Shown: positions 52,713-61,379 of the stretch, in pieces
How the letters are laid out: each line of letters starts with the position of its first letter
Position numbering within the stretch: the stretch's first letter is position 1
Source of the DNA: JALYOC01 sp036675345
Lineage (GTDB): Bacteria; Myxococcota; Myxococcia; Myxococcales; Myxococcaceae
DNA: 64,000 bases
Reading direction: 5' to 3'
NCBI GenBank assembly: GCA_036675345.1
Contig: JAKFFE010000035.1
Location: 54,874-118,873, forward strand
Notes under the pieces: generated by a model
The model's input: only the letters and a program-made list of their open reading frames with translations
Database searches by the model: none
What the model was told of the DNA's origin: nothing
Position numbers and translations under genes: made by a program

Positions 52713-54581
52713 CTAGGCCACCGCGCTGGGGGCGGCCTGCGGCGCGTTCTCCTCGCGATACTTCACCATCACCTGGTGGCGCCCGTAGTAGCGGTTGAAG
52801 GCCTCCAGGACCTCGTCCGGACCGGGGAACCTGCTCAGGCAGAGCGACTTCTTGCCGCCGAACATCCCCGCGCCCACCGGCTTGAGCTCCAGATACTTCT
52901 TGAACAGCCGCTCCTCCACCGTCGCCCCGCTGATCTGCCCGAAGGGAAGCGGCGCGTCCCACTCGGAGCAGGTGAGCTGCTGGTGGTCCAGCTCCACCGA
53001 GATCTTCCCATCCTTGGAGCTGAAGGTGAGGACCGGGAAGTACTTCTCCACGTGGGCCCGCTCGGTCTCGTTGTCCGGTCCGTAGCGGTAGGCGAGGACC
53101 AGATCATGGGAGGAGTTGAACTGGGCCTCGTAGGCTGCCCACAGCCGTCGTTCCACCTCGTCGCCTCCGGTGATCGCGGAGACCCAGGAGGAGGCGGGAC
53201 GATCCAGCAGCACCGCCTGGTACTCGTCCGCGGCGAAGGTCACGCCCACTCCCTCCAGCCGCTCGGTCAGGCGGGGATGCGAATCGAACGGGTGCGGGGT
53301 GACTGCCTGGTGGAGATCGAACTGCACCGCCTCGCTGGTGGCGTACCCCTGGAAGCCCTGCGCCACCCGGTCCGCGATTCCCAGCTGGGTGTGCTGTTCG
53401 TTCTTCTCGAACAGCTCCTGCTCCACCCGCCCGCGGTAGCTGGCGTAGGCGCCCACCTTCACCAGCGCCCGCGCCACGTCCTGGGCCGAGGTGCTGCGGG
53501 CGGCGGTGGCGTCCGCCTCCAACTCCCGGCTGCGCTGGGTCTTGGCCAGGGCCAGGGTGAACAGCCCCTGGTAGGCGTTCATGAAGTGGAAGATCGGGCG
53601 GGTGATCACCCCCTCGTACAGCGCCTGCAGGTACTGACCGAAGCGCACCCGCAGCGGCGCCAGCTTCTTGGAGTGGGCGGTGTCTCCGCCGCTGAAGTGC
53701 GCCATCTCGTGGGCCAGCACCGCGTCGGCCTCCGAGCGCTTCATGGTCCGTAGCAGGGAGAGGCTGACGTACAGGGTCCGTCCGGTGAACTTCTGCTCTC
53801 CGACCCGCACCTCGCCCTCGGTGACGAAGAAGTTGTCGTCGATGCCCGCGATCACCTGCCGGGGCGGTTCGGTCCCCAGTTGGGTGCACAGCTGACGGAT
53901 CCGGGCCCACAGCTCGGGGGCGGCCTCCTCCAGGATCGGCTCTCCCTCCACGTCCAGGCCGGAGGGCGGCTTGCGGAAGATCGCCACCACCACGTTGAAG
54001 GCGGCCAGCGCCGCCACCGCGCCGATCATCAGGATCAGCTTCACGTAGTACTGCTCGAACCAGACTGCGGTCATCCAGAAGGACAGCAGCACCGCGATCG
54101 TCCCTTGCAGCAGGGTTTGCAGCGCCCCGGCCACCTTCAGGGTGTTCCACCCCACCAGCAGACTGGGGTACTGGAGGTTCCGGGAGAGGTGCGCGGCAGT
54201 GGACGACCCGGCGATCACCAGCGCCGAGAACACCCCCAGGAAGATCGAGGCCAAGGAGAGCAGCCGGAGCCACCCGAACCAGCGGTAGTCGTCGCACGCC
54301 TCGCCCAGCCCCTGGCGGTACTCCTGCAGGCCGGGATCAGTGGAGGCGCAGGCCAGCGAGGGCGGCATCGCCCGGTAGGAGGTCACCGCCTCCGCCCGCT
54401 GCTCCGCGGTCAGCTCCGGATCTGCCTGGAACTGGGTCTCCAGCTGGCCCAGGAACAGGTCGTCGTAGTGCCCTTCGGCGTGACCGGCGAACCACAGCCC
54501 GAAGGCCGGGACCAGGAACAGCAGGATTGCCGGGGCGAGGTAGGCGCGGACCACCGACCGGGAGGAGGCGGGGGAGTTCAT
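52713..54581 (-). CDS. M48-family membrane metallopeptidase
   Basis: A 622-residue membrane protease. Helices at about 12-35, 100-125 and two at 150-205 (TLLQGTIAVLLSFWMTAVWF; LILMIGAVAALAAFNVVVAI) precede the catalytic domain. The zinc motif is VLAHEMAHFSGGD (HExxH) and the third ligand Glu is in SRELEADATAA. HtpX-like proteases degrade misfolded membrane proteins. A C-terminal region of about 200 residues (with SSWVSAITGGDEVERRLWAA) is specific to this protein and may bind substrates. Start is ATG at 54581. Confidence 0.88.
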   Translation of the reverse strand: MNSPASSRSVVRAYLAPAILLFLVPAFGLWFAGHAEGHYDDLFLGQLETQFQADPELTAEQRAEAVTSYRAMPPSLACASTDPGLQEYRQGLGEACDDYRWFGWLRLLSLASIFLGVFSALVIAGSSTAAHLSRNLQYPSLLVGWNTLKVAGALQTLLQGTIAVLLSFWMTAVWFEQYYVKLILMIGAVAALAAFNVVVAIFRKPPSGLDVEGEPILEEAAPELWARIRQLCTQLGTEPPRQVIAGIDDNFFVTEGEVRVGEQKFTGRTLYVSLSLLRTMKRSEADAVLAHEMAHFSGGDTAHSKKLAPLRVRFGQYLQALYEGVITRPIFHFMNAYQGLFTLALAKTQRSRELEADATAARSTSAQDVARALVKVGAYASYRGRVEQELFEKNEQHTQLGIADRVAQGFQGYATSEAVQFDLHQAVTPHPFDSHPRLTERLEGVGVTFAADEYQAVLLDRPASSWVSAITGGDEVERRLWAAYEAQFNSSHDLVLAYRYGPDNETERAHVEKYFPVLTFSSKDGKISVELDHQQLTCSEWDAPLPFGQISGATVEERLFKKYLELKPVGAGMFGGKKSLCLSRFPGPDEVLEAFNRYYGRHQVMVKYREENAPQAAPSAVA

Positions 54582-54623
54582 GGCCCGGCATTCTCGCCGA
54601 AATCCGCCCGCGGAGGGGAGCGA

Positions 54624-56384
54624 CTACTTTGCCCGGCGCTTGACGCTGGAGGCGGTCTTGGAGCTGGGGGTCCGGCGTGGCGACGGCGCCGGCGCGGGCG
54701 CCGCAGGCTGGTGCCGGGCCGCTCCCCGCAGCAGGTCCAGCCGCTGCAGGTGGGCCTTGACCCGTGCGGTCAGCTCCGGGGGTTCAATCGGAGTGCGGAT
54801 GAAGTCGTCGCCGCCGGCGGAGACGCCCTCCATCCGCTCCTCCAGGGTGCAGCTGGGCGAGAGGAACAGGATCGGGAAGTAGCGATCCCCGGCCCGCTGC
54901 CGCAGCTTCTGGCACAGCTGGAAGCCATTGCCGTCGGGGAGGGTGACCGCGCAGATCAACAGGTCCGGCGGGTCCGCCTCCACCCGGGCCAGGGCGGCGG
55001 CGAAGGACCGCTCCATCAGCACCCGGTGGCCCATCGGCTGCACCCAGCCTTGGACCGAGGCCAGCACCGAGAGGTCCCGGTCCACCACCAGCACCACCTT
55101 GCTGGCGGCGGTCTGGTCGGTGCGGGACTGGGGACCAGGCGTGGTCCGGATCTTGGCGGTGCGGGGCTCGTCGGACTCCGCCTCCGCTGGTGCCTCCAGG
55201 TCGGAGGTGTGCGCGGCGGTGGCCACCGAGGAGCGCACGTCCGAGCTGGAGCGGGCGTTGGTCTCGTCCTCCTCCAGGGCCCCGGCGGCCAGGCGGAGCC
55301 GCTTGGAGTCCACCGAGGGGGAGGAGAGATCCAGCAGGGAGCGGATCTGGGAGATCCGCTCCTTGAACAGCTGACGCATGAACCCGGCGGCGTCCTCCGG
55401 GTCGTAGAGCGTCCCCGCGGAGACCGCTTCGATGGCCCGGGCCATCTCCTTGCCGGAAAGGAACCGGTCCTCGCGCTTCTTGGAGATGGCCTTCATCACC
55501 ACCTCCGAGAGCCCGGGCGGGACCTGGGGGTTGAGCTCGCGGGGGGACTGCACCTCGCCGTGCATGATCGCCTGCAGCACCGCCGCGTCGTTGCCGCCCT
55601 GGAACAGCCGCTGGCCGCAGAGCAGCTCGTGGAGGATCACCCCGGCGGAGTAGAGGTCGCTGCGGCCGTCCAGGGGGCGGGCCTGGATCTGCTCGGGGGA
55701 CATGTAGTTGGCGGTGCCCTTCACCGTCCCGGCGGCGGTGCTCTCCAGGCGGCCCTTGGCCAGCGCGATCCCGAAGTCCACCATCTTCACCGTGCCCTCG
55801 TAGGTGACCATCACGTTCTTGGGGGACACGTCGCGGTGCACCACCGGGGAGGGGCGCCCGGAAGGATCCTTGAAGCCGTGCGCGTAGTGGAGGGCCAGGC
55901 ACACGTCCCGGACCACCATGCACGCCAGTCCCGCCGGAGGGCGCTTGCCCAGCTTGCGGCAGGCGCGGACGATGCGGGACACATCCTGCCCGGGGACGAA
56001 CTCCATCGCGATGTACAGCTCGCCGCCCTCGTCGCCCAGCTCGTGGACCTGGGCGATCCCCGGGTGGCTGAGCATGGCGGTGATCCGCGCCTCATCCAGG
56101 AACATCCGGACGAACTCTTCGTTGGGCTGGACGTGGGGGAGGATCCGCTTGAGGGCGGCGAACTTCCGGAAGCCGCCCGGGCCGGTGGTCATGGCCAGGG
56201 ACAGCTCGGCCATGCCGCCGGTGTTGAGCCCCGCGAGGATCTCGTACTTGCCGATCCGCTTGGGTCGCTCGACTGCGGGTCCTGGCAGTGGGTCCAGCTC
56301 GGCCATCTCGGGAGGCATCGTACCCCAGCCGACAGATTCCGCATCCGTCGGTTGGCCGAGCAGGGCATACAGGCGGTCCGACAT
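54624..56384 (-). CDS. Ser/Thr protein kinase fused to a degenerate receiver
   Basis: A 586-residue (564 from 56318) cytosolic protein. Kinase domain at about 45-335: Gly loop LNTGGMAE, Lys in FAALKRI (79), HRDVSPKN catalytic loop, VDFGIA, and GTANYMSPEQ. All catalytic residues are intact. The C-terminal half has a receiver-like fold at about 430-555 (VVLVVDRDLSVLASVQGWVQ, PDLLICAVTLPDGNG) in which the phosphoacceptor Asp is Ala (CAVTLP) and the conserved Lys is Thr (IRTPI). The tail is Pro/Ala/Lys-rich. If the ATG at 56384 is used, its codon overlaps that of the divergent methyltransferase; ATG 56318 (MPPEMAEL) avoids this. Confidence 0.85.
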   Translation of the reverse strand: MSDRLYALLGQPTDAESVGWGTMPPEMAELDPLPGPAVERPKRIGKYEILAGLNTGGMAELSLAMTTGPGGFRKFAALKRILPHVQPNEEFVRMFLDEARITAMLSHPGIAQVHELGDEGGELYIAMEFVPGQDVSRIVRACRKLGKRPPAGLACMVVRDVCLALHYAHGFKDPSGRPSPVVHRDVSPKNVMVTYEGTVKMVDFGIALAKGRLESTAAGTVKGTANYMSPEQIQARPLDGRSDLYSAGVILHELLCGQRLFQGGNDAAVLQAIMHGEVQSPRELNPQVPPGLSEVVMKAISKKREDRFLSGKEMARAIEAVSAGTLYDPEDAAGFMRQLFKERISQIRSLLDLSSPSVDSKRLRLAAGALEEDETNARSSSDVRSSVATAAHTSDLEAPAEAESDEPRTAKIRTTPGPQSRTDQTAASKVVLVVDRDLSVLASVQGWVQPMGHRVLMERSFAAALARVEADPPDLLICAVTLPDGNGFQLCQKLRQRAGDRYFPILFLSPSCTLEERMEGVSAGGDDFIRTPIEPPELTARVKAHLQRLDLLRGAARHQPAAPAPAPSPRRTPSSKTASSVKRRAK

Positions 56385-57168
56385 GGTCCAGCAACGTCAC
56401 CGGCTTGCGGTCACCACCAGCGCCAGCGTCTCCCCGGCGCTGGAGCGGGTCGCCCGCTCGGCCGCCTTGAGGTGGGGGCTGCCGTTCGTGGTCCGTCGCC
56501 CCAAGGAAGCCCTGGAGAAGCTGCTGGCCCTGCACGCCGAGGCCTTCCTGGTCTGCGAGCGCCAGCGGGTCACCCTGGCCGACGGGGAGGGGGCGATCCA
56601 CTTCCACCCCGGGCTGGCCCACTTGAGAATCAAGGGGCTGGACGCGGGAGATCCCAACGACACCTTCGGGCGGATCACCGGGTTGAGGGAGGGGGAGAGC
56701 ATCCTGGACTGCACCCTGGGGCTGGCCCAGGACGCGCTGGTGGCGGCGCGACTGGTGGGGCCCACCGGCAGGGTGGTGGCGGTGGAGAAGAGCCTGGCCC
56801 TGTACGCGGTGATGTCCTCCGGGCTGGCCCACCATGATCCCGGCCCCCGCTCGGCGCGGGTCACCCCGGTGCACGCCGACGCCGGGGAGTTCCTGCGCCA
56901 GCAGCCGGACCGGTCCTTCGAGGTGGTGTACTTCGATCCGATGTTCGAGAAGCCGCGCGCCGCCCAGCCGTCGTTCGAGTTGCTCCGCCGGCACGCGGAC
57001 TATTCGCCGCTGACCCCGGAGGTGCTGCAGGAGGCACGGCGGGTGGCCCGCCGGTTGGTGGTGGTGAAGGGCTCCCGCTTCAGCCAGGACCTCAAGAAGC
57101 TGGGGCTGACCCCGGTGGTGCTCTCCCGGGCGGCGTCCATCGCCTGGGGGAAGCTGGATCCCCTCTGA
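56383..57168 (+). CDS. RsmJ-like SAM-dependent methyltransferase
   Basis: A 261-residue class I methyltransferase. The N-terminal LAVTTSASVSPALERVARSA precedes ESILDCTLGLAQDALVAARL (motif I) and VVYFDPMFEKPRAAQPSF, a DPMF motif like that of the RsmJ group, which methylates a guanosine in 16S rRNA. The RNA target is inferred from the motif. The ATG at 56383 has no Shine-Dalgarno and overlaps the opposite start codon. It is followed 21 bp later by xdhC. Confidence 0.75.
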   Translation: MVQQRHRLAVTTSASVSPALERVARSAALRWGLPFVVRRPKEALEKLLALHAEAFLVCERQRVTLADGEGAIHFHPGLAHLRIKGLDAGDPNDTFGRITGLREGESILDCTLGLAQDALVAARLVGPTGRVVAVEKSLALYAVMSSGLAHHDPGPRSARVTPVHADAGEFLRQQPDRSFEVVYFDPMFEKPRAAQPSFELLRRHADYSPLTPEVLQEARRVARRLVVVKGSRFSQDLKKLGLTPVVLSRAASIAWGKLDPL

Positions 57169-57189
57169 GCGGTTATGATCGAGGCCGGC

Positions 57190-58008
57190 ATGGATCTCCT
57201 CGAACAAGCCCTGGCGTTGCGCCAGGCCAACGTCCGCTTCGCGTTCACCACGGTGATCGAGGCGCAGGGCTCCACCCCCCGGCACCTGGGCGCGAAGATG
57301 ATCGTCTGCGAGGACGGGACCATCTTCGGCACCATCGGGGGTGGAAATCTGGAGACCCACATCATCGCCGCGGCGCGGGAGAGCCTCCGCACCGGGCGGC
57401 CCCAACAGGTGGAGATGGCGCTGGGCCCGGCCCTGGGACAGTGCTGCGGGGGCAGGGTGACCGTGTTCATTGAGCCGGACGAACGGCCGGATCGGCTGTA
57501 CCTGTTCGGAGGCGGGCACGTGGGCAAGGAGCTGTGTCACATCGCCACCCCGCTGGGCTTCCGGGTGACGGTGATCGATCCCCGGCCGGAGTGGAACAAC
57601 CCCCAGCGCTTTCCGCTGGCCCACGAGCGGCTGCTGGAGGACGGGCTGGAGGCGATCGGGCACCTGCACTTCGAGGCCCGGGGCACCTACTGCGCGGTGA
57701 TGACCCATGACCACCGCGCGGATGAGGACATCCTCCGGCTGCTGCTGGAGAAGCCGGTCCGCTACCTGGGGCTGATCGGATCCAAGACCAAGTGGGCCCG
57801 GTTCAGGCAGCGGTACCAGGCCCGGGGGATCGCGGATTCGGAGATCGCCCGGGTGCGCACGCCGATCGGGCTGGACCTGCGCGCGGAGACCCCGGCGGAG
57901 ATCGCGGTCTCGATCGCCGCGGAGTTGGTGCAGGTGCGGCGGACTGCGTTGGCGGTGGTGCGGGAGGCAGCTGGGGCCGCCCTTTCGCCCGCCGCGGAAG
58001 AGTCGTAG
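57190..58008 (+). CDS. xdhC: XdhC-type molybdenum-cofactor insertion factor
   Basis: A 272-residue accessory protein for xanthine dehydrogenase-type enzymes. The N-terminal half has IEAQGSTPRHLGAKMI and a Cys pair in GQCCGGRVTVF that binds the cofactor; the C-terminal half is a Rossmann domain with LYLFGGGHVGKELCHIA. ATG 57190 has GAGG ahead; ATG 57175 is less well placed. No molybdenum hydroxylase gene is in the window, but a MocA-like gene lies 1 kb downstream. Confidence 0.85.
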   Translation: MDLLEQALALRQANVRFAFTTVIEAQGSTPRHLGAKMIVCEDGTIFGTIGGGNLETHIIAAARESLRTGRPQQVEMALGPALGQCCGGRVTVFIEPDERPDRLYLFGGGHVGKELCHIATPLGFRVTVIDPRPEWNNPQRFPLAHERLLEDGLEAIGHLHFEARGTYCAVMTHDHRADEDILRLLLEKPVRYLGLIGSKTKWARFRQRYQARGIADSEIARVRTPIGLDLRAETPAEIAVSIAAELVQVRRTALAVVREAAGAALSPAAEES

Positions 58009-58247
58009 CCCGGGCTCAGGTTCGGGATCTCAAGGGCATCCGCAGAGGGTTCCAGTTCCGCCGGGTTCATCCTTATCGGCCCGGTCTTCCCTCAGCGCCA
58101 GGAGCCCCTCGTTGAGCTCGAAGGGGTCCTGGTTCCTGAGCACCGTCGAACTCCATCGGACAACGCCACGCTTGCCAGCCACTGGCTTGTCGACCTCCGC
58201 CAGGGACCTCTGGCTCGCCGGAGGGAGTTGTGCCGGGCCGGACGCCA

Positions 58248-58453
58248 CGAACTCGCTCCGCCCGCCTGGCGTGAGTTGCACAGTCCGTTGCAGGGCCTGA
58301 CGCGTCCTCCCCTGACGAACTCGCATCGCCCGCCTGGCGTGAGTTGCGCAGTCCGCTGCAGGGCCTGACTCCGCTTCCCCCGGGCGAACTCGCACCGCCC
58401 GCCTGGCGTGAGTTGCGCAGTCCGTTGCAGAGCCTGACTTCGCTTCCCCCGGA
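58248..58453 (+). repeat. 69-bp tandem repeat, three units
   Basis: Units begin at 58248, 58316 and 58385 (periods 68, 69 and 69), each starting CGAACTCGC and containing CCGCCCGCCTGGCGTGAGTT and GTTGCAG-GCCTGAC. A fourth unit starts at 58454 but diverges after about 20 bases, where the 92-nt structured element takes over. Each unit has an AACTC/GAGTT inverted pair. There are no spacers of unique sequence, so this is not a CRISPR array. Confidence 0.85.
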
Positions 58454-58584
58454 CGAACTCGCACCGCCCGCCTACTTCGTCCGGGGTTCCGGCTGTTTGG
58501 CCGGTACAAACTCGCGGCTGCAGGAGAGTTCGTCCGCCTGGCACTTCGGAGGGCATGGCGTGGGCCAGGAGCCGCGCCCTCCTT
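58446..58584 (+). repeat. Structured interspersed repeat, copy A
   Basis: A 92-nt core (58446-58537) is followed by 47 more shared bases. The core has CGGACGAACTC at 58450-58460 and its complement GAGTTCGTCCG at 58526-58536. Alternatively CCCCGGACGAA (58447-58457) pairs with TTCGTCCGGGG (58476-58486). An internal hairpin CCGGC/GCCGG lies at 58489-58504. Same sequence as copy B with few changes. Confidence 0.85.
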
Positions 58585-58717
58585 GTCGATTCGTCGCGCA
58601 GCCTACCGGCGCCTGCAGTGGCCCCGCAGGATGATCCTCCGGTCCAAGCCATCCGGTTAGGTATCGGCGCCACCAGCGACAGCCCCGGTTGCGGCAATCA
58701 AGGCCTGACGCGGCCTG

Positions 58718-58856
58718 CCCCCGGACGAACTCGCACCATCCGCCTACTTCGTCCGGGGTTCCGGCTGTTTGGCCGGTACAAACTCGTCGCCGCAGGAGAG
58801 TTCGTCCGCCCGGCACTTTGGAGGGCATGGCGTGGGCCAGGAGCCGCGCCCTCCTT
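58718..58856 (+). repeat. Structured interspersed repeat, copy B
   Basis: The 92-nt core (58718-58809) and the following 47 bases match copy A at nearly every position. The shared sequence resumes about 50 bases later (GTCGCGCAG at 58913), after a segment that includes a kinase-gene fragment and is absent after copy A. Confidence 0.85.
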
Positions 58857-58864
58857 ACCGCTTG

Positions 58865-58897
58865 CGGATGTTCCTGGACGAGGCGCGGATCACCGCC
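58865..58897 (+). repeat. 33-nt fragment of a protein-kinase gene
   Basis: It matches the minus-strand kinase gene at 56076-56108 with one mismatch (T to C). Translated, it reads RMFLDEARITA, the conserved segment after the ATP-binding Lys in this kinase type. It stands alone between repeats. Confidence 0.8.
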
Positions 58898-59020
58898 TTT
58901 TTGTCGCGCAGTCTTCCGGCCGGTCACGTGGTCCCTGCGGGTGACCCGGCCCCACACTCCACCAGGGATCGCCTGACCTTCGGGGGAAGCACCTCGCCTG
59001 GCATGGAGGTAGAAGGAGCC

Positions 59021-59635
59021 ATGAACGCGGCACTCATCCTCTCTGGCGGCGCTTCCCGGCGGATGGGCCAGCCCAAGGCGTTGCTGCCGTACCAGGGCCG
59101 GCCGCTGGTGCAGGCGCACTGGTTCGCGCTGCGCGCCGCGGGGGCGGATCCGCTGCGGATCGTGGTGGGCGCGGGCGCAGCGGGGATCATCCGTGGCTCC
59201 CGGTTGGCGCGGGAGAACTTCGTGGTCAACCCGGTCCATCGGTTGGGACAGCTCTCGTCGCTCCAGGCGGGGCTGACCGCGCTGTTGGCGGACCGCACCT
59301 GGCCGGCGGTCTTCGTCACCCCGGTGGACGCGCTGCCGGTGGAGCCCGGGCTCTGCGAGGTCCTCGCGGCGGCCCTGGTGAAGCAGAAGCTGGCGGCAGT
59401 GAAGCCGGCCCTGGGAGGGAAGGGCGGCCATCCGGTGCTCCTCTCCCGGGCGTTGTGCCGCCGGATCCTGAAGCTGGATCCCCAGACCGGGCGGCTGGAT
59501 CTGGTGCTGCGGACGCTGGAGGAGCAGGGGCGCTGCGCCCGGATCGAGGTGCGCTCCGAGGCGATCCTGGCGAATCTGAACGATCCGGCCGTCTACCGTC
59601 GGGCGATTGGCAAGTCTCCGCCCTTGCCACGCTGA
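59021..59635 (+). CDS. MocA-like molybdenum cofactor cytidylyltransferase
   Basis: A 204-residue nucleotidyltransferase of the MobA/MocA family, transferring CMP or GMP to molybdopterin. The N-terminal LILSGGASRRMGQPKALLPY is the nucleotide loop; VTPVDALPVEPG is the metal-binding region (the usual DxP); GGKGGHPVLLSR contains the conserved GxxxHP. The nearby xdhC favours MocA (cytidylyl) over MobA. ATG 59021 has GGAGGT at a good distance; ATG 59003 is an alternative. Confidence 0.8.
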   Translation: MNAALILSGGASRRMGQPKALLPYQGRPLVQAHWFALRAAGADPLRIVVGAGAAGIIRGSRLARENFVVNPVHRLGQLSSLQAGLTALLADRTWPAVFVTPVDALPVEPGLCEVLAAALVKQKLAAVKPALGGKGGHPVLLSRALCRRILKLDPQTGRLDLVLRTLEEQGRCARIEVRSEAILANLNDPAVYRRAIGKSPPLPR

Positions 59636-59660
59636 GGGGGGTTGGGCAGTTTCGCCCCCC

Positions 59661-61013
59661 ATGAAGACCTCCCTTTCGCTTTCGAACGCTGTCCTCGATC
59701 GTCTGAGCAAGGCCAACAACGAGCTGATGCGCGCCTACCCCGGTGAACCGGAGGCCCGTCAGCCGGTGCACACCGTCTACGGCGGCGCGCAGCTGTTCAA
59801 GGCCGCCACCGCGAAGAAGATGGGCGAGATCGCGATGGGGTCGCTGGAGGAGTTCGCGCCGGACGCGAAGGCCCTGGCGGAGGCGATGGGGATCGGTGGC
59901 GACGAGGCGCTGCGCAACGCGGTGTACGCCGGGGTGAAGAAGAAGATCGCCGCCGAGGGAGTGGAGGACTTCCGGATCGACTTCGAGGACGGGTACGGCA
60001 ACCGGCCGGACGCGGAGGAGGACGGGCACGCGGTGCAGGCGGCGCAGGAGACCGCCAAGGGGATGAAGGAGGGGACCTTGTCCCCGTTCATCGGGATCCG
60101 GATCAAGCCGCTGACCGAGGAGCTGCGGACCCGCAGCCTGCGCACCCTGGATCTGTACCTGACCACCCTGCTGGATCTCTCCGGGGGGAAGCTGCCCTCT
60201 GGGTTCGTGGTCACCCTGCCCAAGATCACCGCGGTGGAGCAGATCGAGACCCTGGTGCTGGCGTTCGAGCAGCTGGAGTCGGCGTTCAAGCTGCCCGCCG
60301 GGACGCTGAAGATGGAGCTGATGGTGGAGACCACCCAGTCCATCTATGACCACCACGGGAAGGTGGCGCTGCGCGGCTACGTGATCGCCGGCAAGGGGCG
60401 GGTCACCGGCGCCCACTTTGGCACCTACGACTACACCGCCAGCTGCAACATCACCGCCGCCCACCAGCACATGCGGCACCCGGCCTGTCTGTTCGCCAAG
60501 AACGTGATGAAGGTCGCGCTGGCCGGTACCGGGGTGATGCTCTCCGACGGCGCCACCACCGTGATGCCGGTGGCCCCGAACAAGAAGCCCAAGGACGGGG
60601 GATCGCTGAGCGCCGAGCAGCAGGCGGAGAACCGCGCGGTGGTGTACCGGGCCTGGAAGGTCGCCTACGACGACACCCGGGACTCGCTGGTGAACGGCTT
60701 CTACCAGGGCTGGGACCTGCACCCCGGTCAGCTGATCTCCCGCTACGCGGCGGTCTACACCTTCTTCCTGGAGGGCTACGAGCCGGCCGCCAACCGGCTG
60801 CGGGCGTTCATGGACAAGGCGTTCCAGGCCACCCTCTCCGGAGACATGTTCGACGACGCGGCCACCGGCCAGGGGTTGCTCAACTTCTTCCTGCGGGCGA
60901 TCAACTGCGGCGCCACCACCCCGGAGGCGGTGGCCTCCAGCACCGGGATGACGGTGGAGGAGATCCGCCTGCGCTCGTTTGCGAGGATCCTCAAGGGCCG
61001 CCGGACGGCCTGA
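59661..61013 (+). CDS. DUF6986 (aldolase/citrate lyase-like) protein
   Basis: A 450-residue protein with an HpcH/HpaI-like barrel: VEDFRIDFEDGYGNRPDAEE (Asp and Glu of the metal site), FIGIRIKPL, ELMVETTQSIYDHHGKVAL and GTYDYTASCNITAA. Family members are annotated as aldolase/citrate-lyase-like; substrate unknown. The N-terminus LSLSNAVLDRLSKANNELM and HTVYGGAQLF are typical. The ATG at 59661 has no Shine-Dalgarno, but TTGCCA at 59624-59629 and CAGTTT at 59647-59652 could start a leaderless message. Confidence 0.8.
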   Translation: MKTSLSLSNAVLDRLSKANNELMRAYPGEPEARQPVHTVYGGAQLFKAATAKKMGEIAMGSLEEFAPDAKALAEAMGIGGDEALRNAVYAGVKKKIAAEGVEDFRIDFEDGYGNRPDAEEDGHAVQAAQETAKGMKEGTLSPFIGIRIKPLTEELRTRSLRTLDLYLTTLLDLSGGKLPSGFVVTLPKITAVEQIETLVLAFEQLESAFKLPAGTLKMELMVETTQSIYDHHGKVALRGYVIAGKGRVTGAHFGTYDYTASCNITAAHQHMRHPACLFAKNVMKVALAGTGVMLSDGATTVMPVAPNKKPKDGGSLSAEQQAENRAVVYRAWKVAYDDTRDSLVNGFYQGWDLHPGQLISRYAAVYTFFLEGYEPAANRLRAFMDKAFQATLSGDMFDDAATGQGLLNFFLRAINCGATTPEAVASSTGMTVEEIRLRSFARILKGRRTA

Positions 61014-61379
61014 GGCGGGTCAGGCCCCCCCCCGGCCCCAAAGCCCCGAGGACGGCGCAACGCCACCGGGCACCGGAGGTGAGGGCGGACGAAGTCTCCT
61101 CGCGCGACGAGTTTGTACCGGCAAAAGCGCCGGAACCCCGGACGAAGTAGGCGACGGATGAGAGTTCGTCCGGGGGCCGGAGGACCGGCCTCCTGACTGG
61201 CACCGTCCTGTCAGGCGTCTCGCCCAGTTGAGGGATCGTCAGCCGGGACTTGCGGCCGTCCGCAACTTCGGCGCCGGAGGGCTTTCGGCTCGGAGCGGCG
61301 GCCCGGCACAAGCACCGGTTCCGGCAATCCGTCTCGGCTGCGCAATAGTCCGGGAGTCTCTGCGTAAAGCGAGAAACCC
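61014..61379. other. Intergenic region with repeat copy C
   Basis: It holds copy C of the structured repeat (61085-61176, minus orientation). The remaining 200 bases before 61380 contain no recognisable promoter or gene. Confidence 0.55.
61085..61176 (-). repeat. Structured interspersed repeat, copy C
   Basis: Read on the minus strand it is 92 nt, exactly the core length of copies A and B, and shares nearly all positions. The hairpin CCGGC-GCTTTT-GCCGG keeps its stem although its loop has changed. The right inverted end carries an extra change, GAGAC for GAGTT. Confidence 0.85.

Larger units (their letters stand above)
58009..59020. other. 1-kb intergenic region filled with repeats
   Basis: No intact gene is supported between xdhC and the MocA-like gene. 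The region holds a 69-bp tandem array (58248-58453 and a partial fourth unit), two 139-bp copies of a structured repeat (58446-58584 and 58718-58856) and a 33-nt kinase-gene fragment (58865-58897). At 58030-58200 on the minus strand a reading LRNQDPFELNEGLLALREDR lacks a start and looks like a remnant. Confidence 0.6.

Noticed and set aside
53880..56837. Plus-strand open frame of 985 codons across peptidase and kinase genes
   Set aside because: It runs through two real genes on the other strand and continues into a third in a different frame; typical GC-rich shadow.
58248..58470. CRISPR array
   Set aside because: The repeats are contiguous with no unique spacers, the unit is 69 bp, and no cas gene is present.
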